A program made the translations under genes and the position numbers. Positions 22,283 through 35,300 of a stretch of DNA of 64,000 nt are shown here, in pieces. The notes beneath the pieces were generated by a model, which saw only the letters and a list, made by a program, of their open reading frames with translations, did not search any database and was not told where the DNA came from. Positions within the stretch are counted from its first letter, which is position 1; each line of letters opens with the position of its first letter. Location of the stretch: the NCBI GenBank assembly GCA_021234155.1, contig JAJEKV010000004.1, positions 28,106,919-28,170,918 of the forward strand, read 5' to 3'. This DNA comes from Isoetes taiwanensis (lineage: Eukaryota; Streptophyta; Lycopodiopsida; Isoetales; Isoetaceae).

Positions 22283-23455
22283 GGCGCCTAAACCCTGTAA
22301 CACAACGACAAAGCACAAGATCAATGGAAGATAAGAAACAAAAACATATCGTAACGAGAACATACCTCGACGATTCGTAAAACCCGGATGCTTGAAAGGA
22401 AATGGCGATCTTCCCCCCGCCGATCGCCAATTTAAGGGCTTAATCGCAATGATGGGCCAGATTTCAAGAATCGCCTTTACAAACCGAATTAATTGGCATC
22501 CGGACATGGCCGTGAATGTTCGGGCCAAATTGGGTGAAGAATTGAGTTAGAGGGAGAAATTCGCCCGAATTCGGGCGGAAGTGGGGCAAAAGACCAATTC
22601 TGCTTGCTGCGGATTCTAACGCCCGGTACCATAATGATTGGTAGTCGGGCGACCTAGACCTCGTATATGGCACCTAGGCCCCGCCACTAATAATAATGAG
22701 ATGTGGCCGGCGGAGGGGAGCTGGCGCGTGCGAGATCCAAAGAATTGCGCCGATAGGTGGCAACATGTGCGATGCGTGGCACCTCCGCTAGCACGCCATA
22801 AAGGCCGCTAAAGAGGGCCTCGGGTACCGCGAAGTGTGGTTTGGGGACAGGCGAGGGTGGACGTTGGACCCCCCCTTCTTGATGCCACCATAACTTTCAA
22901 TGGAGATTGAATTTCGGAAAAGTTTCTTCTGGGAAGTTGTTGAGGACAACATTAGGTATCCCAATAAATTGACAGATCGAAATTTGGGTGAAATCCGGAT
23001 GTTTAAGGACAATTTGCCCCTTAAGTGCGCGGAACATGGCGACCATACCCTATGCCAAATCAAGGATTGAGGAATTTTCACATTACACCTATGAAGAACT
23101 CAGTGCTCCACATACGTGTATTCATATGCATATACATATGCAAGAAAGAGAATACAAATACAGAAATTGATTGGACGAAAAATTGCATTGATATTGACAT
23201 AAGACACAAATGAAATTTACATGTAGCAACTCCAAATTACATGTAAGCAGCTTCATAAAGAAGCCTGCAGAACAGAAACACAATAGGCAAGAAGAGATAA
23301 AACAGATTGACATGAGTACGCCATACGACCCTTGAGACCATATGCACAAAAGACATCATCCCCGCAAAAACCTGGCAGACTCAAGGATTCCATTTGTACA
23401 ACTCCACCTCACCTCGCCCCTGTAGCAGCCATATCTCCACCAATAGGATAGCAAT

Positions 23456-24165
23456 CACAAGGCACCCAAAATTAAAACACTACATGGTTTTTCCTATGGT
23501 TATGACTATAAAACCATTCTACAAAACCAATGGGTGTTTGGGGGTTAATTTCATTAAAAACCATATGTGGCTAAACTACTTGGGTTTTCTTGTAGGATTT
23601 GTTAAAGTGGTAGTATGGCATGGTAATTGCAAATGGCTATTATGTAGTGTTTGTCAAAGTGGTATTATATGTTGGTAAATGGTATGGTATATATATAATG
23701 TTTGAAGTGCACGGTTTGTCAATGTGGTATAACGTGATGGCTCTCGACATGGTTTAATGTAGTGCTCTTTTCATGTGATTTTAATGTGGTGGCTATTGTG
23801 GTAAAAGTAGCATGGCTAATTTTCATGGTAAATGCACACGGTTTTCAATGTGTTATATGCAATAAAGCAACAGTATTTAATCGGTCAAAGTGTTTCGGTT
23901 ATTGTCTTAAGCACTGTTATGTTTATCAAACTTAGATGTAATTCTTTTTTTCCTAAATGTCCGTGGTTTTATAACCCATTACGCCTATTGTTATCATTTA
24001 TAAACTAGTATCGGTTATTATCTTAAGCACTGTTATGTTTATCAAACTTAGATGTAACAAGTGTTTTTCCTATATGCGCATGGTTTTGTAACACATTACG
24101 CCCATTGTTATTATGACATATATAAAGCATGTTCCTTTTCTGTTTTTTTCTATTTTCTTTGATGC
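23456..24165. repeat. Repeat related to 53757-54352, with internal 116-bp tandem duplication
   Basis: The left end CACAAGGCACCCAAAA followed by A/T recurs inverted at about 54335-54352, and both regions are full of AACCAC/GGTTTT-type runs. Inside, CGGTTATTGTCTTAAGCACT and the following 100 bp repeat at 23896 and 24012. Probably a non-autonomous element, but I could not define its right end. Confidence 0.35.
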
Positions 24166-24329
24166 AAAAAAAACCTAGCTGGAACAAACGCTGATGTTGG
24201 CATGTGACGTCATGGTTCCCCCTTTCTTGCGATGCAAGCAATCAATCCCTGGGTCTATGATTCCTTGCTCTGCTCTGGCTATGGCAGATCCATCTTCTGG
24301 TGCCTCTTAGCTCTCCAGCTTCTGTTTCG

Positions 24330-24493
24330 ATGGCCGTCAACGAGATCTTCCCTGTCGGATTGCAAAAAGCAAAACGAAGGCGGATTGATGCCCTAAGTAG
24401 CTCGACTTCTGAGGATTATGCAGCAAGCTGGGCCGCAAAGACTATGGTAGAAATTAAAGTGGCACCTACTCGGGAACAAGAATTGAAGATCAG
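24330..24493 (+). CDS. Candidate first exon, unknown protein
   Basis: ATGGCCGTCAACGAG opens 54 codons ending at CAG followed by GTAATG, a good 5' splice site. The peptide contains KAKRRRID, nuclear-localisation-like, and SSTSEDYAASW. No downstream exon is identifiable in the next kilobases, where PPR debris lies on the other strand. It may be the 5' end of a truncated gene. Function not recognised. Confidence 0.35.
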
Positions 24494-24671
24494 GTAATGT
24501 TTTTTCTGTTTATTCATCATTTATTGCATTGAAGTTCCCTGCTCCATTCTTTTAGCCTATATTTCCATCGAAGTTTTGAAGTCTGAAAGCATCCGGATTT
24601 TTAGATGCAAGACAGCTGCATTTTCTGGATCTGGATTTGCTGATTTTGATGCACCACCTGCTTGCATTCGA

Positions 24672-25080
24672 TCATTTTGTTGGAAGTATGACTGACCAAA
24701 ACGAACACAAATTTTGTGATGAATAGCCTATGTTGCAGCAAGTGGGCAGCACAACATCCATGGGGCCTATTGTACTCAAATCCTCAGCTAGATCTTCAAG
24801 ACCCGACCTCCCAAGAAGGTCAGTAAAACAATGATAGTGATCCAGCATTGGTGTGAGTCCATAACATGCAGATTTAGAAAGAAAATAATAGCACCCAGCA
24901 TCCAGAAGCCCTGCATCACTACATGCACAAATGATAGCTACAAATGTGAACTCATTTGGATTCATGCCTTCGGTGATAGTGGCTCGATTCAGCAACTGTC
25001 ATCGAAATGCAAGAGCACCAGCCCCCGTTCCGGCATAGGCACCAGGCACCTTTTGCCAGGGCTTCCAGAAATGGAACCAT
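24672..25080 (-). pseudogene. Pentatricopeptide repeat protein fragment
   Basis: The frame from 24995 reads GMNPNEFTFVAIICACSDAG, then CYYFLSKSACYGLTP, then HYHCFTDLLGRSG. This is the standard PLS-class PPR signature just before the E motif. It lacks a start, upstream repeats and an intact E/DYW tail, and a stop interrupts the frame just upstream near 25000. PPR proteins act in organelle RNA editing and processing; this remnant cannot. It is the best evidence in the window for a land-plant host. Confidence 0.65.
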
Positions 25081-25751
25081 GCCTCTTACTTTTGTCCCTG
25101 CTCTAAGTTCAAAAGCATCTTAAGAGAGATGCGTCAGATGCGACACATCGAAAGCATCTAAAGCATCGAAGCATCTAAGTTTTAAGATGCGGTTAAGATG
25201 CGTTTGAAAAAAATTTAAATTGTCGAAAAATACCTTCGCTTTATTGGAGCCTTAAATACCTTTGATCTATAGAGACTTTTAGAATTAAAATACAGAATGT
25301 TTATGAATAATAGAAGAGAAAACTGTTACAGATCTTGTTGTTACAGGTTTCTTGGTACAGATCCTTTTGTGTTGTTGCAGGTCTCCTGATCGGCTGCAAC
25401 ATACCCTTTTTCTCTGTTGCTGACCTCTCAATCCAGATGCAAACTTCTGGCCGAACTCTCGACCTCCTTATAGATCCTACAAACCCGGTTTGTCGCTTGC
25501 CCCATTGTCAACAAAGAGCTTTGAAGAGAAAATGGTTACAGAAGGCCAAAGAGGCAACAAACTGCACCTATTTTAGGGTCATCTATATCAGGCAACATAA
25601 TCCAAGTATTTTTGGCAAATTTTTTTTTTTTTTGAAAAATAAGGTGAAGCATCTATGTCAGATGCGGGTGTCGATGCGCACACATCTACATCTAAGCATC
25701 TTATTTTAAGATGCGCACATCTTACGAACTTAGTCCCTGCTCTATACTAAC

Positions 25752-26020
25752 TTATTTGGTGATCATGGGTATAGATGCTGGAAGCCCCCTTAGGGCTTTG
25801 ATTCTTTCCAGAAGCTTCTCCCAAGCTTTCAAAAATCTGAGCATGGGTTCTGGATCTTGTGGTTCCCATTTATTCATAGCAGCTGCTCCAACAATTGGAA
25901 AACTACCTCCATGATCAATTGCGTATATGGGCTCGCTTCTGAGAAAATAGCTTCATTGTGCAGCAGTCCTTGCCAATACATTGCTCCTTCTATATCGCTT
26001 GAAGTATCCTCCACAATAAC
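25752..26020 (-). pseudogene. TFIP11/STIPL-like (GCFC domain) fragment
   Basis: Two frames joined by a one-base shift near 25905 read SPYTQLIMEVV and then AAMNKWEPQDPEPMLRFLKA followed by WEKLL. From memory this matches the GC-rich-factor-like domain of tuftelin-interacting protein 11 homologues (plant STIPL1), which act in spliceosome disassembly. The rest of the gene is not present, so this is a fragment or a degraded retrocopy. Family identification is from a short match only. Confidence 0.45.
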
Positions 26021-26139
26021 ATTCCTGGTGCAAGCATTTTTGAAGGATTATCTACTTGTGCGCCGTGTGTTTGGCTACAAAAATGCATATAATGGTATCA
26101 GGAATATGCAGGAGATTAGTGCAGGGGCTAGTTTCTAAA

Positions 26140-27050
26140 TCCATAGATACCATCTTGAAGCCACTGCTTGCACACATGCAACAACAGTTCTGCAGCAGAT
26201 AGGAGATGGGTTCAATGCGGAATACTCTTTGCGAAGTATTGGCGAGAATATGGTGCGAAGTTCAGATTGAAATCCCTCAGCATCATCATTATCGCTGAGA
26301 TAGATATTTGTCTGATAGGTTTAGTTGTAGACTTTTGTGAAACCTAGTTCTCGTTCACTTGGTTTGAGGTTGTTCCTGCATGCAGCTTCATGTAAAAAAT
26401 CATCACCCCAGCTTTACAGGCATTTCTAACAAAGCATTTGCTCGAGAAGTTTTCAAAGCCAGTATTTCTCAAGTATTGCTATCAACTTTCTAAATTATTA
26501 AAGGGCTATATACTGAGGAACTTGCAGTGCACTGAGAACTATAAAATCAGTGGCCCATTCAGAGTATGCAATCCTTTTAAGTAGCTGGGGCACTTCAAAC
26601 GCACACAAGAAGTATTTGCAAATGGATTAAGTCTGTGGAAGAACACAGGCTTTGGAAATTCTCATTTTGAAACTCCTTTGTTCCAAATGAAAATGGTCTT
26701 TGCTGAAGAACATGCATCTGACCATGCATTATCTCGGTACAGAGGATACAAAGGAAATGAAGAAGATCCGCCAAGATGGGTGGTCGGCAGAGGGTTTTTA
26801 TTAGCTCTCATTACAGCCAAGCCTAGCCGGAACTAATGCCATATTCTGCACATTACGACCTGCATGCAAGAGAAATTAGATTTGAAAGCATAGAAGGAAG
26901 AAAGATCACTCCGAAAGATTATACCTTTCTTTTCCTCGAGAACAGAGGATCTGGACACTTATTTTCGTGAAACAGCGCAGGTTCGACTAGAAAATCTCTA
27001 TAAAGAAACAAAAATACTGAATAATAGGGCGAGCGCCATAGCCGCTCAGC
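26140..27050. other. Interval without supported gene
   Basis: Short frames only. The stretch next to 26140 could hold further degraded pieces of the TFIP11-like fragment, but no match is convincing. Confidence 0.35.
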
Positions 27051-27169
27051 GCCAGGGAATGCAAATAGGCCAGTGCCATAGCCGTCGAGCCGCAGGCGCC
27101 ACCCAGCGCCATCGCCATTGCCAAACCTCCGCCAAGAAGAAAAAACTACAGGAAAAAAATTTGCTCCCC

Positions 27170-27300
27170 CTTTCCATGTTGTGGGGGCATGCTCATTGGT
27201 CGCACATTCCAGTGTGGCTGATGACCCGCTCCCGGCTCCACCGGTTGCGGGGCCCCACCGGTCCACACCAGAATGTGCCCCCATACAACACCAAAAGTGT
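27170..27300. repeat. Hairpin-forming MITE-like repeat
   Basis: GTTGTGGGGGCAT pairs with ATGTGCCCCCATACAAC, and GCACATTCCAGTGTGG with CCACACCAGAATGTGC, around a G+C-rich centre GGGGCCCCACCGGT. A related segment lies at 27890-27965 (GATCCGCTACCGCCGG, GGGGCCCCACCAGTCCACA). Small, non-coding and G+C-rich relative to its surroundings. Confidence 0.5.
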
Positions 27301-27979
27301 GTCACAAAAGTGATTTATCTGATGCCACGTGACATACCCCTATATTCTAGAATGGAAAAGGGCAAGCCAATTAATGTACTTCAAATTTCACACCCTACAA
27401 CCGGTTATCTTATTTAACACTAAAAATTTTGGATCAATGTTTTCAAATACTCATTCAAACTTTACATTCACTGTTTATACTTCTTACTCAAAGTTCAAAC
27501 CAGTGTAGCAAGAGCAATATTACCTGTATGCAAAAAAACTTAAAACCAACAACATTAAATAAAGAAAAAATGAACTCGGAAAAGGGAAAATACCTGGATT
27601 AAGCATTCCTCACCGCCACAATACCTTGCATGCGTCCTAAGACATCCATTTGCACTTGCATTTAACAAAAAACAAGCATTGTTAGCCAGAATCAAGAAAA
27701 TAAAGATAAAAACCAAACTACCTATAGCAAGTTCATTCAAAGCTGACAGAACGTTGAGCGTTTTGAAGAACTAAACCAAAGGTCAACAAAACAAGAAAAC
27801 TTTCGAAAAAAGAAGCGTGCAAAGTCAAGAATGGTGCACTGCCTTCTTGCGCCATAGCCTTGATCTTCTGTCTTGATATGGCTTTGGCTCTGGGCGGGAC
27901 CAGTGATCCGCTACCGCCGGCCGAGGGGCCCCACCAGTCCACAATGAAATGTGGTCGCAGGTGGCATGCCACCATACAT

Positions 27980-29099
27980 CTATGGATGTCTTAGTTGCTC
28001 TGAATTCAGTATGAAACCTGTTTAATTTTTACTCTTTCACATCAAACTTCAAAATTTCCTTTGGAGATGAACCTAAGATATCCAAAACTTAATGAAAATC
28101 ATGTGAAATTTAACCTAGTAATTTCATTTTACAAAGTGTATATGGAGCGAGTCTAATTACTAACAAATTGCCTATGCTTTACTTCTTGGCACGATCTTCG
28201 AATGGTATGCTAGTGCTTGCTAGTAGTTTAACATGTACATATAGGATCTAGCGAGAAATTCATGTTGTCTTTCAATCATCTGTTGACTTTCTATTTGGGC
28301 ATGTGAAAGTAGATTCCGATGATACGCTCTTAATTAATACCCAAAACACAATATATCGATTTAGGGTGAACCATTGTGTCCCCTGCCTTTTTTTATTAGT
28401 AATGTATGCGTAATGTTGTTTACCTAGTTGCAACTGCACATACTTCTCGGCCAGATCCTCAGTTCCCAGGAGGAGGATAAATCCAAACTCCATACCGTCA
28501 ATTCCCGGTGCTTCACATTTTTAACTGCAACTTCTCGGCCATGTCCCAAGTGCAAACGACCAAAACTCGACCTCCAATACGTAAACCCTTCAAGAACCTA
28601 GGAAGACACATGGTTTGCGTTTCGGAGACCATATCCTAGTCAGATTCGACCAGGACCTTGCACTGTGTCATGATATAGAGGGAGGGTGTTGGACGCTTTT
28701 AAGACGATCTTTCAAACCCTTTAGAAGCAGAAACTTTGCCTGCTAAAATCGTGGGTCACTTTAGAACATGTAGACATGATCAATATGTTTTTTAACCAAG
28801 CATTGTGGAGATACGTAGAGATAATTCGCTCAATGATCAAACAGTGTTATGGTCAATGCTCTCGAAACTTCTACTACAGTCGTTGTAAACGTTAGAAATG
28901 AAATAACAGAAGTGATAATGTATAAATTCTCTAGTGAAATAAACTTGGAGTTCGTATCTTGGGCTACGCAGTTAAAAGATTTACTCTACACTAACATCAA
29001 ATTTTATAAGTTCGAGATTTGGAGATGGCGTATTGCAAATGTGGAACTTGCATTGCACTGGGCCATAACCGTTTAAAGCAATTGAGAACAATGATGAGA
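27980..29099. other. Interval without supported gene
   Basis: A/T-rich, stop-dense in all frames, ending at the poly-T that opens the Z array. Nothing recognised. Confidence 0.4.
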
Positions 29100-29122
29100 T
29101 TTTTTTTTTTTTTTTTTTTTTT

Positions 29123-32100
29123 ATTATGATTATGCTGTTGCATGCTCCATCTCCCTAAGCTTGGGAAGGTTTTGAAATCTGAGCACTAGCACTGGTCGTG
29201 TTATGGTGTATGGAATAAAACTTGCACAAATTAAACCAATGATATGGCCATATGGGTTTCCTCAATGCTCTATGGCTAGGGACTTGAGTGGTCTACATTC
29301 TAACTAGATTGGATGTGGATTTTAGTGATTGAATAGTTTCTGAAAAATTATGGATGATTATCTCCTTAAAATTCTAGATGCAGAATGTGATTGCTTCTGT
29401 CAAAAATGACTCTCCTGGGGCAATAGTAGAATATGGCCTTAAGGGAAATATACCTTGAAAAATGATGATGGACTTGGGATGACACAAATGTACCATGGTG
29501 TATAACCAACAGAAAATGGTGTGTCTACAATAATGGTGTGTACATGTTAACTTGATGGTGCCAACACTTGGGTGTTGACGTGTACATTGTGTATAGCATG
29601 TTCTACTATCCAAAACCTTGGGGATGCTTTGAAACTGTATACTTGAATGGACCCTCTGCTTTGGTTCAGCATGATGGACGTTCAATATACAAAGAAATAT
29701 CTTCTGGAATACTTAGAGGAATAGTTATCTAAGGCCTTGAGATGTCTTACAGCTAGGATTCCCCTTGGAGTGCACCTTGGAAAAGGGTTGTGGTCTTGAG
29801 CTTTCACAAAATATACTGTGGTATATGCATAACAATAAAAATCTGGGCCATACTCACAAGTACATAGTACAAAGGTATGGTAGGCGGTTTACATTTAACC
29901 CTAACATGTATTCTATTGTATGGACGTAACTTTTCCAGAGTACCGAAACGATTTCTGGCAAATGGCCTATATCATGTGGATCGCTCAGAAGGACCGCCTT
30001 TAGCGATTTATCGGCTTCAATACAATAGAGGCGTTTCCTTGATAAAAGCCTATCTGAAGCAGATTGCATGTAGCGATCGCGGATTGCATGCGCCAGATTC
30101 GCTTGGCTTCTACAATTATCTCTCTCTATATCTGCAGTGGCTCATTTGAGTTCTTAGATTTCGGATTTAGCTTAGTTGAGACGAAGCTTGGTCATAAGAG
30201 GCATGCTGATGGCTACTAGGAATGCTTCTACCCAGTTTATCATTGCAAATTCAAGATGAAGATAACCTGGACTTGGATCCAGACAACTACCAGGTTCTTT
30301 TTTGCATTTGCTATTATATATGACGTTAATACAGCTTGGTTAAGAGGATAATGCTTCTCTCATTACTCTGTACATAGAAAGCATACACTAGTGCTGGTTA
30401 TATAATTATACAATGGCAAGAGCCTTGTTATAATAGTTTGAGGGATTGGGCATGTTAAAACTCTGATTTCTTATGAACCATGAATGCTGTAGGCATAAAT
30501 TTCCAACTTCATATCCTTCTTTGCTTAAATTAACTGAGGGCAAAAGGCACAATGGGTGATCAGTGATAAACTGAGAGTCCTAATGTACCTTTTGGCCCTT
30601 GCATCTTTACCGGGTTATGGTTGGCTGCAGGTACCGGACTCTCTTCTCATTGTAGCTTATGCTTTCAAAAAGTTTTTTTCTGCTTGAAGGAATATGGAGT
30701 ATTTGAAGATAAACAAGCCAGAGATTTGCTACTTTATATCTTTGTGTAACTCTGAATAGATCTTAAACTATTTTAAGTGCACTGAATGATCGTGGGCTAT
30801 ACTCTACAAATGATAGTGAGCTATACTCTACAGGTTGTGGTAAGCTTTATGAAATTTTAGACAAGGCTGCATGATGGTTGCCATCCAATTATGTAGCATG
30901 AACTAATTGTAAATGTCATTTTTAACATTATGAACTTGGCTGTTTTTGACATTATGAACATGGCTGTGGATTCAAAATAAGAAAGGCAGATTGCATACAT
31001 TATAAACTTGTGTAATAAGTACTTTGTTACACTCTAATATAATGACTTTAATGTCTAAAGGCATATTGTGTACTAAAATGGCTTATCTGGCAATGGCTTT
31101 AATATTCTAGGGATTTCAAATGTAACAAGCTTCAAAGACAAACATTATGAGAAAGTTTATGGCTTATGCTGACTGATGTTTTTTGATGTGGATGGGACAT
31201 GTACCATGCTAGAAAGGCTCATTCTAGTAATGGGAGGATAATACTGCCAAGGGATTGACCGAGGCAGATGTCTGGTCTAGTTTTAACTAGTTCAGGCCGT
31301 GTTTTTTTTAGGAACTTCTTCTCATTGGTACATCCAGTGTTGCCGCATGCCCCATGGACGTTTGTCATGAGCAAGGTATGTTTTCCTAGAATACTAACTA
31401 GGAGCGAAAATATTGAAACATAAAAATCATTCTGCTTAAAGAAATATGCTGGATTGCTCGGATACAATTGACTTACTTCTTTATTTACTTGGCTAAATGC
31501 AATTGACTTGCTTCTTTATATACTTGGCTAAATGCAGGGCTGCTGCACAAAAGGAAAATGTACAAAAGAAAGTATTTGCCACTAGGCGACACACATGTCC
31601 ATTTCAGTTGGGTGGACACTATACATGACTAGGAAAATGTTTGGCCACTAGGTCGCACATAGTTCCAGAGCCAAGAGCCAGTTGGATACACTGCAAGTGT
31701 GGTACACTATCCACTTTTTTGGAACCATGGATTTCCACTAGCATGGATTTCTAAGGAGATTTACTGCAAATATACAAACCACCATATGACAACACAGTGG
31801 CGTTGCCATAGCGAAATCTTCAATAAGGTAAGATACAACTAGCTTGAAAATATGTTTTCATTAAATACTTCTTTATCTTCTTGGCTAAATCTGAGACTCT
31901 TGCACAAAAGGAAAAAGTGCAAAAGGAAAGTGTTCATCACTAGGCCACGACACAAGTCCATTGCCAGTTGGATGGATACTATGCACAATTAGGAAAATGT
32001 TTGTCCAGTAGGCCAAACAAAATTCCAATGCCAGTTGGCTGCCACTTGGTTGTACGCTACCTATAAGGATTTCCATTTGTATGGATGTCTAATGGGATTT

Positions 32101-32327
32101 ACTGCAAATATATGGACTACTACGTGACAACACAGCGGTGTTGCAATTGCTAAATCTTTACTAAGGTAAGATATGACCCTCTTGAAAATATGTTTTCATT
32201 CCAATTAGGTAGGCTAATATGGGATGTGGCATAACCCCCCTTTGTGATAGTGGGGTTAGCCATCCCCATGTCTCTGATTAACTAAATTGGTGTTATGCCC
32301 ATATCCCACGGTAGGTGGTAGGGTTTT
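29123..32327 (+). repeat. Z unit 1
   Basis: First unit after the opening T-run. It begins ATTATGATTATGCTGTTGC. It is the most diverged unit: a short deletion in motif M (near 30610), several substitutions, and an altered segment at 29940-30100. Its terminal hairpin (about 32222-32330) has only four T at the junction with unit 2. Confidence 0.85.
31505..32205 (+). repeat. Two diverged 345-bp subrepeats in the X-like part of Z
   Basis: Copies at about 31510-31850 and 31866-32205 share CACTAGG, GGAAAATGTTTG, CCAGTTGG, TTTACTGCAAATATA and GGTAAGATA in the same order. The same pair exists in units 2 and 3, so the duplication predates amplification of the array. Confidence 0.7.
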
Positions 32328-35300
32328 ATTATGATTATCTTTGTTGCATGCTCCATCTCCCCCAAGCTTGGGAAGGTTTTGAAATCTGAGCACTAGCACT
32401 GGTCGTGTTATGGTGTATGGAATAAAACTTGCACAAATTAAACCAATGATATGGCCATATGGGTTTCCTCAATGCTCCATGGCTAGGGACTTGAGTGGTC
32501 TACATTCTAACTAGATTGGATGTGGACTTTAGTGATTGAATAGTTTCTGAAAAACTACAGATGATTATCTCCTTAAAATTCTAGATGCAGAATGTGATTG
32601 CTTCTGTCAAAAATGACTCTCCTGGGGCAATAGTAGAATATGGCCTTAAGGGAAATATACCTTGAAAAATGATGATGGACTTGGGATGACACAAATGTAC
32701 CATGGTGTATAACCAACAGAAAATGGTGTGTCTACAATAATGGTGTGTACATGTTAACTTGATGGTGCCAACACTTGGGTGTTGACGTGTACATTGTGTA
32801 TAGCATGTTCTACTATCCAAAACCTTGGGGATGCTTTGAAACTGTATACCTGAATGCACCCTCTACTTTGGTTCAGCATGATGGACGTTCAATATACAAA
32901 GAAATATCTTCTGGAATACTTAGGGGAATAGTTATCTAAGGCCTTGAGATGTCTTACAGCTAGGATTCCCCTTGGAGTGCACCTTGGAAAAAGGTTGTGG
33001 TTTTGAGCTTTCACAAAATATACTGTGGTATATGCATAACAATAAAAATCTGGGCCATACTCACAAGTACATAGTACAAAGGTATGGTAGGCGGTTTACA
33101 TTTAACCCTAACATGTATTCTATTGTATGGACGTAACTTTTCCAGAGTACCGAAACCTAATACAGTAGAGGCGATTTCTGGCAAATGGCCTATCTGTAGC
33201 GAATCGCCTGTAGCGGACTGCCTTAGCGGACTGTCTGGCTTCAATACAATAGAGGCGTTTTCTTGATAAAAGCCTATCTGTAGCGGATTGCATGTAGCAG
33301 ACTGCGGATTGCATGCAGCAGACTGCCTGGCTTCTACAATTCCGTCTCTATATCTGCAGTGGCTCATTTGAGTTCTTAGATTTCGGATTTAGCTTAGTTG
33401 AGACGAAGCTTGGTCATAAGAGGCATGCTGATGGCTACTAGGAATGCTTCTACCCAGTTTATCATTGCAAATTCAAGATGAAGATAACCTGGACTTGGAT
33501 CCAGACAACTACCAGGTTCTTTTTTGCATTTGCTATTATATATGACGTTAATACAGCTTGGTTAAGAGGATAATGCTTCTCTCATTACTCTGTACATAGA
33601 AAGCATATACTCTAGTGCTGGTTATATAATTATACAATGGCAAGAGCCTTGTTATAATAGTTTGAGGGATTGGGCATGTTAAAACTCTGATTTCTTATGA
33701 ACCGTGAATGCTGTAGGCATAAATTTCCAACTTCATATCCTTCTTTGCTTAAATTAACTGAGGGCAAAAGGCACAATGGGTGATCAGTGATAAACTGAGA
33801 GTCCTAATGTACCTTTTGGCCCTTGCATCTTTACCGGGTTTACCGCTAATGTTTGCATGGTTGGCTGCAGGTACCGGACTCTCTTCTCATTGTAGCTTAT
33901 GCTTTCAAAAAGTTTTTTTCTGCTTGAAGGAATATGGAGTATTTGAAGATAAACAAGCCAGAGATTTGCTACTTTATATCTTTGTGTAACTCTGAATAGA
34001 TCTTAAACTATTTTAAGTGCACTGAATGATGGTGGGCTATACTTTACAAATTATAGTGAGCTATATTCTACAGGTTGTGGTAAGCTTTATGAAATTTTAG
34101 ACAAGGCTGCATGATGGTTGACATCCAATTATGTAGCATGAACTAATTGTAAATGTCATTTTTAGCATTATGAACATGGCTGTTTTTGACATTATGAACA
34201 TGGCTGTGGATTCAAAATAAGAAAGGCAGATTGCATACATTATAAACTTGTGTAATAAGTACTTTGTTACACTCTAATATAATGACTTTAATGTCTAAAG
34301 GCATATTGTGTACTAAAATGGCTTATCTGGCAATGGCTTTAATATTCTAGGGATTTCAAATGTAACAAGCTTCAAAGACAAACATTATGAGAAAGTTTAT
34401 GGCTTATGCTGACTGATGTTTTTTGATGTGGATGGGACATGGGGTACCATGCTAGAAAGGCTCATTCTAGTAATGGGAGGATAATACTGCCAAGGGATTG
34501 ACCGAGGCAGATGTCTGGTCTAGTTTTAACTAGTTCAGGCCGTGTTTTTTTTAGGAACTTCTTCTCATTGGTACATCCAGTGTTGCCGCATGCCCCATGG
34601 ACGTTTGTCATGAGCAAGGTATGTTTTCCTAGAATACTAACTAGGAGCGAAAATATTGAAACATAAAAATCATTCTGCTTAAAGAAATATGCTGGATTGC
34701 TCGGATACAATTGACTTACTTCTTTATTTACTTGGCTAAATGCAATTGACTTGCTTCTTTATATACTTGGCTAAATGCAGGGCTGCTGCACAAAAGGAAA
34801 ATGTACAAAAGAAAGTATTTGCCACTAGGCCTGACACATGTCCATTCCAGTTGGGTGGACACTATACATGACTAGGAAAATGTTTGGCCACTAGGTCGCA
34901 CATAGTTCCAGAGCCAAGAGCCAGTTGGATACACTGCCAGTGTGGTACACTATCCACTTTTTGGAACCATGGATTTCCACTAGCATGGATTTCTAAGGAG
35001 ATTTTCTGCAAATATACAAACCACCATATGACAACATTAGCATGTTGCCATAGCGAAATCTTCAATAAGGTAAGATACAACTAGCTTGAAAATATGTTTT
35101 CATTAAATACTTCTTTATCTTCTTGGCTAAATACAGGGCTACTGCACAAAAGGAAAAAGTGCAAAAGGAAAGTGTTCATCACTAGGCCTGACACAAGTCC
35201 ATTGCCAGTTGGATGGATACTATGCACAATTAGGAAAATGTTTGTCCAGTAGGCCAAACAAAATTCCAATGCCAGTTGGCTGCCACTTGGTTTTACGCTA

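Larger units (their letters stand above)
18382..23050 (+). mobile_element. pogo-like (Tc1/mariner superfamily) DNA transposon
   Basis: Terminal inverted repeats GGGTATGGTCGCC at 18382-18394 and its complement at 23038-23050, with weaker similarity to about 23 bp, are flanked by TA (18380-18381 and 23051-23052). The TA duplication and a DDE_1-type catalytic segment in the broken transposase identify the superfamily. The element is 4.67 kb, larger than a minimal pogo, with about 2.4 kb of extra DNA between transposase and right end. G+C is clearly higher inside than in the flanks. Confidence 0.82.

Noticed and set aside
29100-29122. Poly-T as the poly(A) tail of a minus-strand LINE
   Set aside because: No LINE sequence lies next to it. 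T-runs occur at both ends of both arrays and, shorter, at each internal junction, so they are part of the Y/Z organisation.
29374-29685. Minus-strand frames of 60-118 codons repeated in each Z unit
   Set aside because: They are conserved only as far as the DNA is; lengths change between units through stops and indels, and no domain is visible.
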